A DNA stretch of 64,000 bases from CAXXOK01 sp964584315 (GCA_964584315.1 CAZOZO010000003.1:78729-142728), one strand, 5' to 3'; shown: positions 35,903-44,905, counted from the stretch's first letter. Translations and numbers: made by a program. Notes: generated from the sequence alone by a model not told the origin.

Positions 35903-36913
35903 TCAGATGTCGATAAACTCGCGGAACTCGCGCATGATGCCGATGCCGTCCGGGTAGTGGGCGGCAAACTGGGGCACCGCATGGCTGGGGAAGCTGTTGC
36001 CCTCGATGAACACGGGGCCGTTTTCGGTGATGGCCACATCCCATGCCACAAAGCGCATCTGGGGCACCTTGGTGGCCGCGAAGTTGCACATGTCCATCGC
36101 CTCGTGGAAGAAGGGCACTGTAAAGCCCACGATGGGCGTGCCGGTGATGGGGTGGTGCGTAAAGGTGTTGCCCGCCTTGTCCGCGCCCACGGTCAGCAGT
36201 TTGCCTGTGGCCAGATCCACCCGCGCGGCCATGCCGCCGCAATCCACGTTGTCCATCACCTTGCCGTTGCCGATGCGCAGGAACGCATACACAACGCCCT
36301 GCTTTTTGTCGCCCAGCAGCGTGGCGATGCGGATGGTGTTGACCGACGTGGGGCACATGCGCATCATCTCCGGGTGCTGGATCACGCGCTCCTCGATGAT
36401 GCCGATGCCCTTTTCATTCAGCTCGCGCAGGAAATCCGCCTCGCGGCCCGCCCAGTGCTCGCGGGTGAAGCGTTCGATGCCCACCCCGCTGCTGCCCTCC
36501 AGCGGCTTGGCGATCAGGTCGCCGTTTTCCGCAAGGAAGGCGGTAAAGGCAGCCAGGTCGGTATCGGGGCCGATCTTCAGCCAGTGGCGGCGCACTTGCT
36601 CCTTGAACAGGCCGTTGAAGGTGGCTTTATCGTCAAAGTAGTGCCAGTACGCCTTGTCGTTCATGCGGCGCACGATGGTATTGCTCAGCCCGCGGGTGAT
36701 GACCGTTTTCTTTTGCGCGTCGGTCAGGCGGTACATCTCCGCGATCTTGTAGTCCATGTACCCGGCGTTGAACTTGACGGCGCAGCGCAGCATATCGCCA
36801 AGCAACCAAAGGCGGCTTTTGCCGCTGCGCTCCTTAAGGAACGCCGTGGTTTTCCACATCTTATGAAAATCCATGCGCACGAGGCGCTTGAAAAAGAACG
36901 CAAGCTTGCCCAT
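35903..36913 (-). CDS. Sugar-transfer-associated ATP-grasp protein
   Basis: The 336-residue protein matches the ATP-grasp family often found with glycosyltransferases in exopolysaccharide loci. Visible features are LIAKPLEGSSGVGIERF (nucleotide-binding region, about residues 135-150), EERVIQHPEM, NTIRIATL, GGMAARVDLATG and WDVAITENGPVFIEGNSFPS, where the acidic residues bind magnesium. No sugar genes are adjacent, so the substrate is unknown. ATG 36913 is preferred over the GTG three codons earlier because GAGGTGG precedes it. It starts 10 bases after ychF and shares its transcript. Confidence 0.85.
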   Translation of the reverse strand: MGKLAFFFKRLVRMDFHKMWKTTAFLKERSGKSRLWLLGDMLRCAVKFNAGYMDYKIAEMYRLTDAQKKTVITRGLSNTIVRRMNDKAYWHYFDDKATFNGLFKEQVRRHWLKIGPDTDLAAFTAFLAENGDLIAKPLEGSSGVGIERFTREHWAGREADFLRELNEKGIGIIEERVIQHPEMMRMCPTSVNTIRIATLLGDKKQGVVYAFLRIGNGKVMDNVDCGGMAARVDLATGKLLTVGADKAGNTFTHHPITGTPIVGFTVPFFHEAMDMCNFAATKVPQMRFVAWDVAITENGPVFIEGNSFPSHAVPQFAAHYPDGIGIMREFREFIDI

Positions 36914-36923
36914 GGCCGCCACC

Positions 36924-38021
36924 TCACACGTTGAAGCGGAACAGCGTCACATCGCCGTCGCGCATCACATATTCCTTGCCCTCGCTGCGCACAAGACCCT
37001 TTTCCTTGCAGGCGGCCATGCCCCCCTGCGCCACAAGGTCGTCGAAGGCGACGATCTCCGCGCGGATGAAGCCGCGCTCAAAATCGCTGTGGATTTTACC
37101 GGCGGCCTGCGGGGCGCGCGTGCCCTCGGTGATGGTCCACGCGCGGCACTCGTCCGCGCCAGCGGTCAGGAAGGAGATCAGGCCCAGCAGCTTGTAGCTG
37201 GCCTGGATCAGCCTGTCAAGGCCGCTCTGGCCGATGCCCAGCTCCGTGAGAAACGCCTGTTTCTCCTCCCCCTCCATCGCGCCGATCTCCTCTTCGATGC
37301 GCGCGCTGATGGTGAACACCTCTGCGCCTTCGGCCTTGGCGATGGCCATGACCTTCGCGACCAGCGGCAGCGTGTCGGCGGGGGAGGAAACCTCCTCCTC
37401 GGCGATGTTGGCGGCATAAATCACGGGTTTGTCCGTGAGCAGGAACCAGCTGTCGATGATCTCCTTCTCCTCGGCGGTCATGGGGAAGGTGCGGGCGGGC
37501 TTGCCTGCCTCCAAATGCTCCTTGAGCTTAAGGCCCAGCTCGCCCTCGGCGGCGCCGCGTTTGTCGCCGCTCTTGACCAGCTTTTGCGCCTTGTCCGCGC
37601 GGCGTGCGACGGTGTCCAGATCGGCAAAGATCAGCTCCAGGTTGATCTCCTCGATATCGCGGGCGGGGTCTACGCTGCCGTCCACATGGATGATGTTCTC
37701 ATCCTCAAAGCAGCGCACCACATGGATGATGGCATCCACCTCGCGGATGTGGGAGAGAAACTTGTTGCCCAGCCCCTCGCCCTTGCTGGCGCCCTTCACC
37801 AGCCCCGCGATATCCACAAACTCCACGCTGGCGGGGGTCACCTTTTTGGGCTTGAACATATCGGCCAGCACATCCAGCCGATGGTCGGGCACGGGCACCA
37901 CGCCCGTGTTGGGCTCGATGGTGCAAAAGGGGTAGTTGGCAGCCTGCGCGCCCGCGCGCGTGATGGCGTTGAACAGCGTGCTTTTACCGACGTTGGGCAA
38001 TCCGACGATACCCAGTTTCAT
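36924..38021 (-). CDS. ychF: YchF/OLA1 ribosome-associated ATPase
   Basis: The 365-residue Obg-family protein has the P-loop GLPNVGKST (residues 7-15) and switch motif DIAGLVKGASKGEGLGN. The usual NKxD guanine motif is replaced by NIAEEE, which is the YchF hallmark and explains its preference for ATP. A C-terminal TGS domain (about 280-365) ends with the DGDVTLFRFNV signature. It binds ribosomes and is conserved in nearly all bacteria. It is the first gene of the minus-strand set ending with the clostripain-like gene. Confidence 0.96.
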   Translation of the reverse strand: MKLGIVGLPNVGKSTLFNAITRAGAQAANYPFCTIEPNTGVVPVPDHRLDVLADMFKPKKVTPASVEFVDIAGLVKGASKGEGLGNKFLSHIREVDAIIHVVRCFEDENIIHVDGSVDPARDIEEINLELIFADLDTVARRADKAQKLVKSGDKRGAAEGELGLKLKEHLEAGKPARTFPMTAEEKEIIDSWFLLTDKPVIYAANIAEEEVSSPADTLPLVAKVMAIAKAEGAEVFTISARIEEEIGAMEGEEKQAFLTELGIGQSGLDRLIQASYKLLGLISFLTAGADECRAWTITEGTRAPQAAGKIHSDFERGFIRAEIVAFDDLVAQGGMAACKEKGLVRSEGKEYVMRDGDVTLFRFNV

Positions 38022-38363
38022 GCGTCCACTTCCTTACCTGCGTTGCTTGTCACAATATTTCATTATACGCGATGGAGGGGGAAAAAGCAACGCGCGGAAG
38101 GGCTTGACAGGCCCCGCCAAAGCGGGTAGAATCACGGTGGCGGCAAACGAATTGCATATATGGGAGGGATACCGTCCGACGGGCGCGCGTATGCGCCCAT
38201 CGGAAACGAAGAAACGCCGGACACCGCAAAATATCGCCATGGTGGCCTGTTTTGCTGTGCCCGCGCGGCTCTTCGAGACGGTGTTCCCCCTTTTGACAGT
38301 AGGGGGTGCGCAGACACGCAACCCTTTTTCGTTTGCCGCCGAAAACGAAAGGAGAGCAACCAA
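38022..38363 (+). promoter_or_regulatory. Promoter and long leader of the methyltransferase gene
   Basis: TTGACA (38104-38109) and TAGAAT (38127-38132) are 17 bases apart. The resulting leader before ATG 38364 is about 225 bases and contains hairpins (for example GGGCGC/GCGCCC near 38180-38196 and CCCCCT/AGGGGG near 38286-38306). I do not recognise a known riboswitch. Confidence 0.5.
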
Positions 38364-39197
38364 ATGAACATAACCCCATCGCTGATCCATGCCCTGCGCC
38401 GCCCCGCGCCTTACGAAACGGGCGAACCCCTGTGGACACACCCGCACATCGCGGCGGAAATGCTCAAGGCACACCTTGACCCCACGACCGACGCGGCTAG
38501 CTATCGGCCGGATACCATCGACCGTATCTGCACCCATCTGGAAGGCGCCATGCGCCTTACGACGGGCAGCCGTGCGGCAGACCTGGGCTGCGGGCCGGGG
38601 CTTTATTGCCACCGCCTTGCGACCCGTAGCGTTGATGTGACGGGCGTCGACCAGAGCGAAAACTCGTTGCGGTATGCCCGTGACCTGTGCAAGGGGCAAA
38701 ACGCAAGTTTTGTGCAGAGCAGCTACCTTGACCCCTTCGGGGAGGATGCCTTCGATGCGGCGCTGCTCATCTCGCAGGACTACGGCGTGCTGCCGCCCGT
38801 TGGGCGCGTGAAACTGCTGGCAAACATACGCCGCGCACTGCGGGCAAGCGGCCTATTTGCGCTGGACGTGCCCACGGCGGCGGCCTACGCAGCGCGCGCG
38901 CAGGGGCCAGCCGCCACTTGGGAAGCCGAAGAGGCAGGCTTCTGGCGGCCTCACCCGTACCTTACGCTGCATGCCGTGCACCTGTACCCCCAGCTGCCCG
39001 CCCTGTGCGACCTGTATGCCGTGCTGGATGGCGAGGCTGCCGTGTACCGGGTATGGCAGACGTACTTTACGGAGGACATGCTTCGGAGGGAGCTGATGGC
39101 GGCGGGCTTCACTGTCGAGGCGGTGTGGGGCGACCTGACCGGTGCTGACCTTCGCGATGGCTCGCTCACGATGGCGATGCTCGCCAGGAAGGCCTGA
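38364..39197 (+). CDS. SAM-dependent class I methyltransferase, substrate unknown
   Basis: The 277-residue protein has a Rossmann-type SAM-binding motif ADLGCGPGLYC (about residues 71-81), an acidic strand-two end VTGVDQSENSL, and a motif-IV region DAALLISQDYGVLPP (about 130-144). ATG 38364 is preceded by AAAGGAGAG; the open frame upstream to 38160 is ignored because it lies in the leader. The sequence does not show whether the target is a small molecule or protein. Confidence 0.88.
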   Translation: MNITPSLIHALRRPAPYETGEPLWTHPHIAAEMLKAHLDPTTDAASYRPDTIDRICTHLEGAMRLTTGSRAADLGCGPGLYCHRLATRSVDVTGVDQSENSLRYARDLCKGQNASFVQSSYLDPFGEDAFDAALLISQDYGVLPPVGRVKLLANIRRALRASGLFALDVPTAAAYAARAQGPAATWEAEEAGFWRPHPYLTLHAVHLYPQLPALCDLYAVLDGEAAVYRVWQTYFTEDMLRRELMAAGFTVEAVWGDLTGADLRDGSLTMAMLARKA

Positions 39198-39239
39198 AGG
39201 CGCGCGACACAAGAAAGCTGATCGGTAAACCGATCTCAC

Positions 39240-39281
39240 GCGGAGCGGCAGGGCACGTTCCCGCATGCCCTGTCGCTCCGC
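39240..39281 (+). terminator. Hairpin after the methyltransferase gene
   Basis: GCGGAGCGGCAGGGCA (39240-39255) pairs with TGCCCTGTCGCTCCGC (39266-39281), with one mismatch. No T-run follows. Confidence 0.5.
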
Positions 39282-39348
39282 TGTCACGCCTATTTCGCTT
39301 CTGTTGCGTGGCGCGCGCTATTTGCGTGACGAAGGAGCAATTTCGCAG

Positions 39349-39354
39349 TATAAT
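39349..39354 (+). promoter_or_regulatory. Likely -10 box for the glycerol-1-phosphate dehydrogenase gene
   Basis: A perfect TATAAT lies here; a weak -35 (GTGACG, 39325-39330) is 18 bases upstream. It places the transcription start near 39361 and argues against ATG 39362 as the start codon. Confidence 0.45.
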
Positions 39355-39412
39355 ATGCCGTATGGAGACGAGACCCATCCACCGAACTGATGCCGGAAGT
39401 GAGGAAAAGCAA

Positions 39413-40759
39413 GTGAAAACGCTGGCGGAGATGTCGCTGAATGAGCTGATCGATCAGGATATACGGGATTGCCCCTGTGGGCGGGCCCATCATGCGGGGG
39501 TCGCCTACCTGCGCATCGGGCGCGACGCGGTGCAGAGCCTGCCCGACGCGCTGGCCGCCATCGGGTGCAGGCGGCCTTTTGTGGTATGCGACCGAAACAC
39601 GCGGCAGGCGGCGCTGGGCAAGGCGCTGGCCGCACTGGGCGCGGCGGGCGTCACCTATACGGTGTACGAGCTGCCCTCCGCCCATATCGAGCCGGACGAG
39701 CGCGCCGTGGGTAGCCTTTGCATGGCGTTTGACACCTCGTGTGACGGGGTGCTGGCCGTGGGCTCGGGCGTGATCAATGATTGCTGCAAGGTGCTGGCGC
39801 ACGCGCTGCGGCTGCCGCAGGCCGTGCTGTGCACCGCCCCCTCGATGGACGGCTACGCCAGCAACTCTGCCTCGATGGTGCGCGACCGCGTCAAGGTGAC
39901 GCTCTACAACGCCTGCCCGGGCGCGATCATCGCGGATACGCTCATCATGAAGGATGCGCCCGCGCGCATGCTGTGGGCCGGGCTGGGGGATATGCTGGCC
40001 AAGTATATCGCGCTGTGCGAGTGGCGCATTTCAGCCATCGTGACCGGCGAGTACTACTGCGAGAATGTGGCGTCGCTGATGCGGCGATCGCTTGCCGCCA
40101 TCGTGGCTGCCGCGCCGCGGCTTATGGAGCGCGACCCCGAAGTGGTAGGAGCCGTGGCGGAAGGGCTGATCCTCAGTGGCATTGCGATGGCGATGGCACA
40201 GGTGTCGCGGCCGGCATCAGGGCTGGAGCACTATTTTTCCCACCTGTGGGAGATGTTCGCGCTGGAGCGCGGCGAGCCGCTGGAGTTGCACGGCATACAG
40301 GTGGGCGTGGGCACGCTGCTCACCCTACGCCTGTACGACCGTCTGCGCACCGATGTGCTCACCCGCGAGAGGGCGGAGCAGGCCATGCGCGCCTTCAGCC
40401 CCGCCGCGTGGGAGGCGAATGTGCGGCGTGTGTTCGGCGGTGCGGCGCAAACGCTGCTGACGAGCGAAAACATCCTTTGGCACAAGAACGACCCCGCCCG
40501 CCACGCCGAGCGACTGACCCGCATCATGGACAATTGGGGCGCGATCATGGCCATCATGGCGCAGGAGCTGCCGGATACGGAGGCGATCGAGGCGCTCATG
40601 CGCCATGTGGGCATGCCTGTGCGCCCTGCCGATATCGGCGAGAGCGCGCAGGACGTGCGCGATGCGCTGCTGTGCTCGCGCGACATTCGCGACAAGTATC
40701 TGACCAGCTCGCTGCTGTGGGACTTAGGGCTGCTGGAAGCCTACGCGGACGCGCTGTAA
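39413..40759 (+). CDS. egsA: sn-Glycerol-1-phosphate dehydrogenase (EgsA/AraM family)
   Basis: The 448-residue enzyme reduces dihydroxyacetone phosphate to sn-glycerol-1-phosphate with NAD(P)H. It has the nucleotide-binding motif VGSGVIND (about residues 116-123), the family motif TAPSMDGYASNSASM (141-155) and metal-ligand histidines in LEHYFSHLWEM (271-281) and LHGIQVGVG (292-300). GTG 39413 is preferred over ATG 39362 because GAGGAA precedes it and the TATAAT at 39349 would make the ATG leaderless. In Bacillus the product feeds heptaprenylglyceryl phosphate synthesis; no pcrB-like gene is in the window. Confidence 0.9.
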   Translation: MKTLAEMSLNELIDQDIRDCPCGRAHHAGVAYLRIGRDAVQSLPDALAAIGCRRPFVVCDRNTRQAALGKALAALGAAGVTYTVYELPSAHIEPDERAVGSLCMAFDTSCDGVLAVGSGVINDCCKVLAHALRLPQAVLCTAPSMDGYASNSASMVRDRVKVTLYNACPGAIIADTLIMKDAPARMLWAGLGDMLAKYIALCEWRISAIVTGEYYCENVASLMRRSLAAIVAAAPRLMERDPEVVGAVAEGLILSGIAMAMAQVSRPASGLEHYFSHLWEMFALERGEPLELHGIQVGVGTLLTLRLYDRLRTDVLTRERAEQAMRAFSPAAWEANVRRVFGGAAQTLLTSENILWHKNDPARHAERLTRIMDNWGAIMAIMAQELPDTEAIEALMRHVGMPVRPADIGESAQDVRDALLCSRDIRDKYLTSSLLWDLGLLEAYADAL

Positions 40760-40920
40760 CCGCGGTGGCGCGGGGCGCTAGGCGCAAGCCGTGCCGGGGC
40801 ATCTGGACATAGACCTTCCACTAACGCCTTCGCTGACGGGTTACGCATCGTACCGAAGCCAGCCACCCCTTGACCAAGACAACGTCCGTCAAAACGTAAC
40901 ACAATATACTGGAACATACG

Positions 40921-40952
40921 AAGGCCGCGACCCGCCAAAGCGGGCCGCGGCC
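40921..40952. terminator. Bidirectional terminator
   Basis: AAGGCCGCGACCCGC (40921-40935) pairs with GCGGGCCGCGGCCTT with one mismatch, between the converging egsA and chagasin-like genes. The rest of 40760-40990 shows nothing. Confidence 0.65.
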
Positions 40953-40990
40953 TTTGCCAAAGGGATATTCGGTCAAACGCTTGCCCCGCG

Positions 40991-41743
40991 TTATTCCTCC
41001 ACGTCCGAAAGCAGGGGTTCGTACTCGGCATAGTCGCCGCCGACCTCCATAAGCGTAACACTCAAATCCTTATCCACATGGAAGGTATAGGTGACGGTCG
41101 CATCCGGCGTGACGCCCGCTTCCCAAGACTGGGCATAGTCGAACGTCAGGGTCACATCGCCCTCGGCCACGCCGCTGAACACCCAGATGTGGAAGCCGCC
41201 CTCGCCCATCAGTGCCTCGCCATCCTTGGCGGCGTCCGGCGCGACAAACTCGTCCCGGTCCAGCTTGAGGATGCCTTCCGCGCTGGCCTTGTAGGCCCAA
41301 GTGTAGCCGGTGGTGGGGTTCTCCAGCAGCAGCACGGCGCCCTTCATGGGGTCGTACAGGTCGGGGAAGCCAGTTACATCCGTCACGGTCACACCCAGGT
41401 CGGCGCCCACATGCACGGTGTATACGATGGTATCGGCGGTCTCGCCGCCATCCCACGCCTGCCCGAGCACAAAGGTAGCGGTCGCATCGCCCTCGGCCTT
41501 GCCGGTGAGCGTCCAGCCGTGGGTGCCGCCCTTGCCGTCGAGGTTCTCAGGGTTGGGCGCGGCGGCGTAACCGTTGTCGACGATGGTCAACACGGCTTCA
41601 TCGCTGCTCTTGACTGTCCAGGTATAGCCGGTGGTGGGGTTTTCCACGAAGGTGAGGGGCACGGTGGCGGGCGCGGTTTCCGCGATCGCGAAGCTGAACG
41701 TGAGCAGCGTGAACACCATCAGAAGAGCGACCAGTTTTTTCAT
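40991..41743 (-). CDS. Secreted tandem chagasin-like (I42) cysteine-protease inhibitor
   Basis: The 250-residue product has a signal peptide (residues 1-21) and two chagasin domains. Each carries the conserved loops of this inhibitor family: NPTTGYTW at 35-42 and 142-149, and GxGG-type loops GKGGTHGW (70-77) and GEGGFHIW (180-187). Chagasins insert these loops into the active site of papain-like proteases. The producer also encodes a clostripain-like peptidase at 33563-35860, but that belongs to another fold, so it need not be the target. AAAAGGAGG precedes the ATG. Confidence 0.9.
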   Translation of the reverse strand: MKKLVALLMVFTLLTFSFAIAETAPATVPLTFVENPTTGYTWTVKSSDEAVLTIVDNGYAAAPNPENLDGKGGTHGWTLTGKAEGDATATFVLGQAWDGGETADTIVYTVHVGADLGVTVTDVTGFPDLYDPMKGAVLLLENPTTGYTWAYKASAEGILKLDRDEFVAPDAAKDGEALMGEGGFHIWVFSGVAEGDVTLTFDYAQSWEAGVTPDATVTYTFHVDKDLSVTLMEVGGDYAEYEPLLSDVEE

Positions 41744-41857
41744 GGGTAGGCCTCCTTTTATGTTATGGCGTTAATTGCAGGTTACGCGCATATTGTAGCG
41801 CAGGTGGAGTAACAAAACCGTAACTTCAAAATGTTACAAATATATGACGTTTGCACA

Positions 41858-41886
41858 TTGACTTGCCCTTGTTTACGCGGTATGAT
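41858..41886 (+). promoter_or_regulatory. Promoter for the small secreted protein gene
   Basis: TTGACT (41858-41863) and TATGAT (41881-41886) are 17 bases apart, about 95 bases before ATG 41982. Confidence 0.6.
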
Positions 41887-41981
41887 TACGCCGTACAAGC
41901 GACCTGAAAACCGCATGATCGAGGATCCGCGCTGCACTGAAAACGCGCATCGGCGCAACGAAACGGAAGGAGCGACCGAAC

Positions 41982-42551
41982 ATGAAACGGAAGATCATCG
42001 CGCTCACGCTGGCCCTGATGTTGCTGGTGCCCGTGCTGGCTGTGGCGGAGGGCGCCGCGCTGCCCTTTGGCCTCGCCTTGGGCATGGATGGCGAGCAGAC
42101 GCGCGCAGCCTTCGCCGCCGACCCCACCCTGGCCAAGTTTACGCCGGATAAGTCGGACTACGGCAGCGACGCGGTCGAGTATGTGTTTGAAGATGTGGCC
42201 ATCCCCGGCACGAGCCTGACAGCCAACAGCCTGTCCGTGCAGATCGACCAGAACAATAGCAAGAAGGCGGAGCGGCTGACCAGCGTGGGCTTTACCATCG
42301 ACCCTGCGGAGGACAGCATCGCTTCCTTCCGCGCGATCTTGGCCGCGATCAGCAGCACGCTGGGCGCGCCGGAGGGGGATCCCTTCGACGCTGCCGCGGT
42401 GGATACCTATGTGGAATGGGGCACCCTGAGCGCCTCGTGGACGCTGGCGGACACACGCGTGGCCCTGACCCTCAACCGCATGTATGAGGAGAGCATCACC
42501 CTGCAATACACCTCGCGCCTGAACTACGACAAGGCCGATCTGGGGCTGTAA
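41982..42551 (+). CDS. Small secreted protein of unknown function
   Basis: The 189-residue product has a signal peptide (residues 1-23, cut after VAEG or nearby) and a mixed alpha/beta body without cysteines. The segment GLALGMDGEQTRAAFAAD (about 30-47) resembles LGMDEAALNAAF in the secreted protein at 56657-57295, hinting that they share a small extracytoplasmic domain. I do not recognise a named family. A GGAAGGAG site, a promoter and a terminator frame it as a single-gene unit. Confidence 0.8.
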   Translation: MKRKIIALTLALMLLVPVLAVAEGAALPFGLALGMDGEQTRAAFAADPTLAKFTPDKSDYGSDAVEYVFEDVAIPGTSLTANSLSVQIDQNNSKKAERLTSVGFTIDPAEDSIASFRAILAAISSTLGAPEGDPFDAAAVDTYVEWGTLSASWTLADTRVALTLNRMYEESITLQYTSRLNYDKADLGL

Positions 42552-42574
42552 AGCAAACGCCTGAATATAGAAAT

Positions 42575-42613
42575 GCGACCCACCGCCCGTTGAAAGGCGC
42601 ATGGGTCGCTTTT
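42575..42613 (+). terminator. Terminator after the small secreted protein gene
   Basis: GCGACCCA (42575-42582) pairs with TGGGTCGC (42602-42609), followed by TTTT. Confidence 0.7.
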
Positions 42614-42658
42614 AGTATGTCGAGGTATTTTCACCTGAACACGCTGGGCTGTCGCTGT

Positions 42659-44767
42659 TTATACGCGCCGCTTGCGCGGGCCGCCTCGCGGGGCTGCGGG
42701 GCCGTTTCCGCGCCCCGACCCTCCGGACGCGCCCGCGTTGCGTTGCCCCTGCGGCCCGCGGGCGCTTTGCGCGCGCGCGGCGGAAGGCTGGCCCCCGCCA
42801 TAGCCGGTACCCTGCGCGCCGGAGCGCGCAGGCCTGCTTTCGCCAGCGTAACGGCCTTCGTTTCGCGTGCCGCCCGCTGCTTTCACACGGCCAGCGGCAC
42901 GCCCGTTTTCGGCGTGAGCGGCGGAGCCGCCTGAGTGCGCACCGCGTGCCGCACCCATCGCGCCATCCCGATGCGCGGCCAGCTCCCGCGGGGGCACCAG
43001 GCAACCGCGCCCGAAGCCGATCAGGTCCTCGCGGCCTGCAAGGCGAAGCGCCTCGCGCACCAGCGCGTGGTTCTGGGGGGCGCGCCACTGCATCAGCGCG
43101 CGCTGCATAGCCTTCTCATGTGCGGTGGTGGGCACGTACACGGGCTGCATGGTGCGTGGGTCAAGGCCCGTATGATACATGGTGGTGCTCAGCGTGCCGG
43201 GCGTGGGGTAAAAATCCTGCACCTGCTCGGGCTGGTGGCCCGTGTCGCGCAGGTATTCCGCCAGCGCGACGGCGTCGGCCAGCGCGCAGCCGGGGTGGCT
43301 GCTCATCAGGTAAGGCACCAGATATTGCTTGAGGCCCAGCCGCTCGTTCAGCTCCTCATAGCGCCTGACGAATGCGTCGTACACCTCGCGGCGCGGCTTG
43401 CCCATCCTGTCCAGCACCGCGGGGCTGATGTGCTCGGGCGCTACCTTGAGCTGACCGCTTACATGGTGCTCCACCAGCTCGCGCAGGAAGGTGGGGTCGG
43501 GGTCGGCCATGACGTAATCGAAGCGCACGCCCGAGCGGATGAACACCTTCTTGACCTTGGGCAGCGCGCGCACGCGGCGCAGGATGCGCACCAACGCCTC
43601 GTGACTGACGCGCAGGTTTTTGCAGGGCTTGGGGGTCAGGCACTGCTTATCCTTGCAGCAGCCCTTGGTGAGTTGCTTGCCGCATGCGGGCTCGCGGAAA
43701 TTGGCCGTAGGCCCGCCGATATCATGAATGTAGCCCTTGAAATCCGGCAGGGTGGTGAGCAGGCGCGCCTCGTCCACGATGGAATCCTCGCTGCGAGATG
43801 TGACCACGCGGCCCTGATGGTAGGTGATGGCGCAGAAGTTGCACGCGCCGTAGCACCCGCGCACCGCCGAGATGGAAAATTTGACCTCGGTGAGCGCGGG
43901 CACGCCGCCCAGCCGGTCGTACACGGGGTGTGCGGCGCGCTCGTAGGGCAGGGCGTAAATGTCATCCAACTCGTTTGGCATGAGGGGCAGGGCGGGCTCG
44001 TTCTGCACCACGTAGCGCAGGGTATCCTGCCGCTGGCACAGGCGTTTGCCGCGCACGGCGTCCTGCTCGTCATAAGCCGTCATGAAGGCGCGCGCGTAGG
44101 CGGCCTTATCGGCGGCCACCTCGGCGTGGGCGGGCAGCAACAGCGCGTCCGCGGGCGCTTCCTTGGCCATGTAACAGCACCCGCGCAGGGTGGGCAGGCG
44201 CTCCGGCGGCATGCCTGCGCGCACAAAATCGGCCGTGTCCAAAATGGCGCGCTCGCCCATGCCATAGATGAGCAGCGTGGCGGCGGTGTCGGTCAGGATG
44301 CTGCGGCGCACCTTATCGTCCCAGTAGTCGTAATGTGAAAAGCGGCGCAGGCTCGCTTCCACCCCGCCGATGATGACCGGGATGCCCGGATAGGCTTGAT
44401 GGATGCGGTTGCAGTAGACCGTGGTGGCCCGGTCGGGCCGGAGGCCCGCCTGCCCGCCGGGGGCATAGGCATCGGTGCCGCGGCGCTTCTTGGCGACGGT
44501 GTAGTGGTTCACCATGCTGTCGATCACGCCCGCGGTCACCAGAAAGCCGAGCCTGGGCCGCCCGAAGCGCTTGAAATCCGTATCGTCATGAAAATCGGGC
44601 AAGGGGAGCATCGCCACGCGGTAACCCACCCGCTCCAGCACGCGGCTGACGATCGCCTGCCCAAAGGAGGGGTGATCCACATAGGCCTCGCCCACGGCGA
44701 ACACAAAATCCGGCGCATCCCAGCCGAGGTGCTCGCACTCCGCGCGCGTGATGGGTAAAAAAGCCAT
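42659..44767 (-). CDS. YgiQ-family (UPF0313) radical SAM protein with Arg/Gly-rich tail
   Basis: The 702-residue protein has the conserved N-terminal YgiQ region (PDFVFAVGEAYVDHPSFG) and a radical SAM domain with C305, C309 and C312 in RGCYGACNFC. A second Cys-rich stretch, ACGKQL...GCCKDKQCLTPKPC, follows and is common in this family. The last 95 residues or so (from about 605) are a low-complexity tail rich in Gly, Ala, Arg and Ser ending RKRR. The function of YgiQ proteins is not established. ATG 44767 is preferred over a GTG two codons earlier because AAGGAAGG precedes it. Confidence 0.92.
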   Translation of the reverse strand: MAFLPITRAECEHLGWDAPDFVFAVGEAYVDHPSFGQAIVSRVLERVGYRVAMLPLPDFHDDTDFKRFGRPRLGFLVTAGVIDSMVNHYTVAKKRRGTDAYAPGGQAGLRPDRATTVYCNRIHQAYPGIPVIIGGVEASLRRFSHYDYWDDKVRRSILTDTAATLLIYGMGERAILDTADFVRAGMPPERLPTLRGCCYMAKEAPADALLLPAHAEVAADKAAYARAFMTAYDEQDAVRGKRLCQRQDTLRYVVQNEPALPLMPNELDDIYALPYERAAHPVYDRLGGVPALTEVKFSISAVRGCYGACNFCAITYHQGRVVTSRSEDSIVDEARLLTTLPDFKGYIHDIGGPTANFREPACGKQLTKGCCKDKQCLTPKPCKNLRVSHEALVRILRRVRALPKVKKVFIRSGVRFDYVMADPDPTFLRELVEHHVSGQLKVAPEHISPAVLDRMGKPRREVYDAFVRRYEELNERLGLKQYLVPYLMSSHPGCALADAVALAEYLRDTGHQPEQVQDFYPTPGTLSTTMYHTGLDPRTMQPVYVPTTAHEKAMQRALMQWRAPQNHALVREALRLAGREDLIGFGRGCLVPPRELAAHRDGAMGAARGAHSGGSAAHAENGRAAGRVKAAGGTRNEGRYAGESRPARSGAQGTGYGGGQPSAARAQSARGPQGQRNAGASGGSGRGNGPAAPRGGPRKRRV

Positions 44768-44905
44768 AAGCACCTTCCTTGGCGGTTGATAAGGTCAGTA
44801 TACACGCAAGCGGCACAAACCACAAGCGAGGGGGAAAAGCGGCGGCGCGCCCCGCGTTGCCACGGTGCGCGCCGCCAGCATGGTTCAGAAGATTGGGGCT
44901 GCGCC

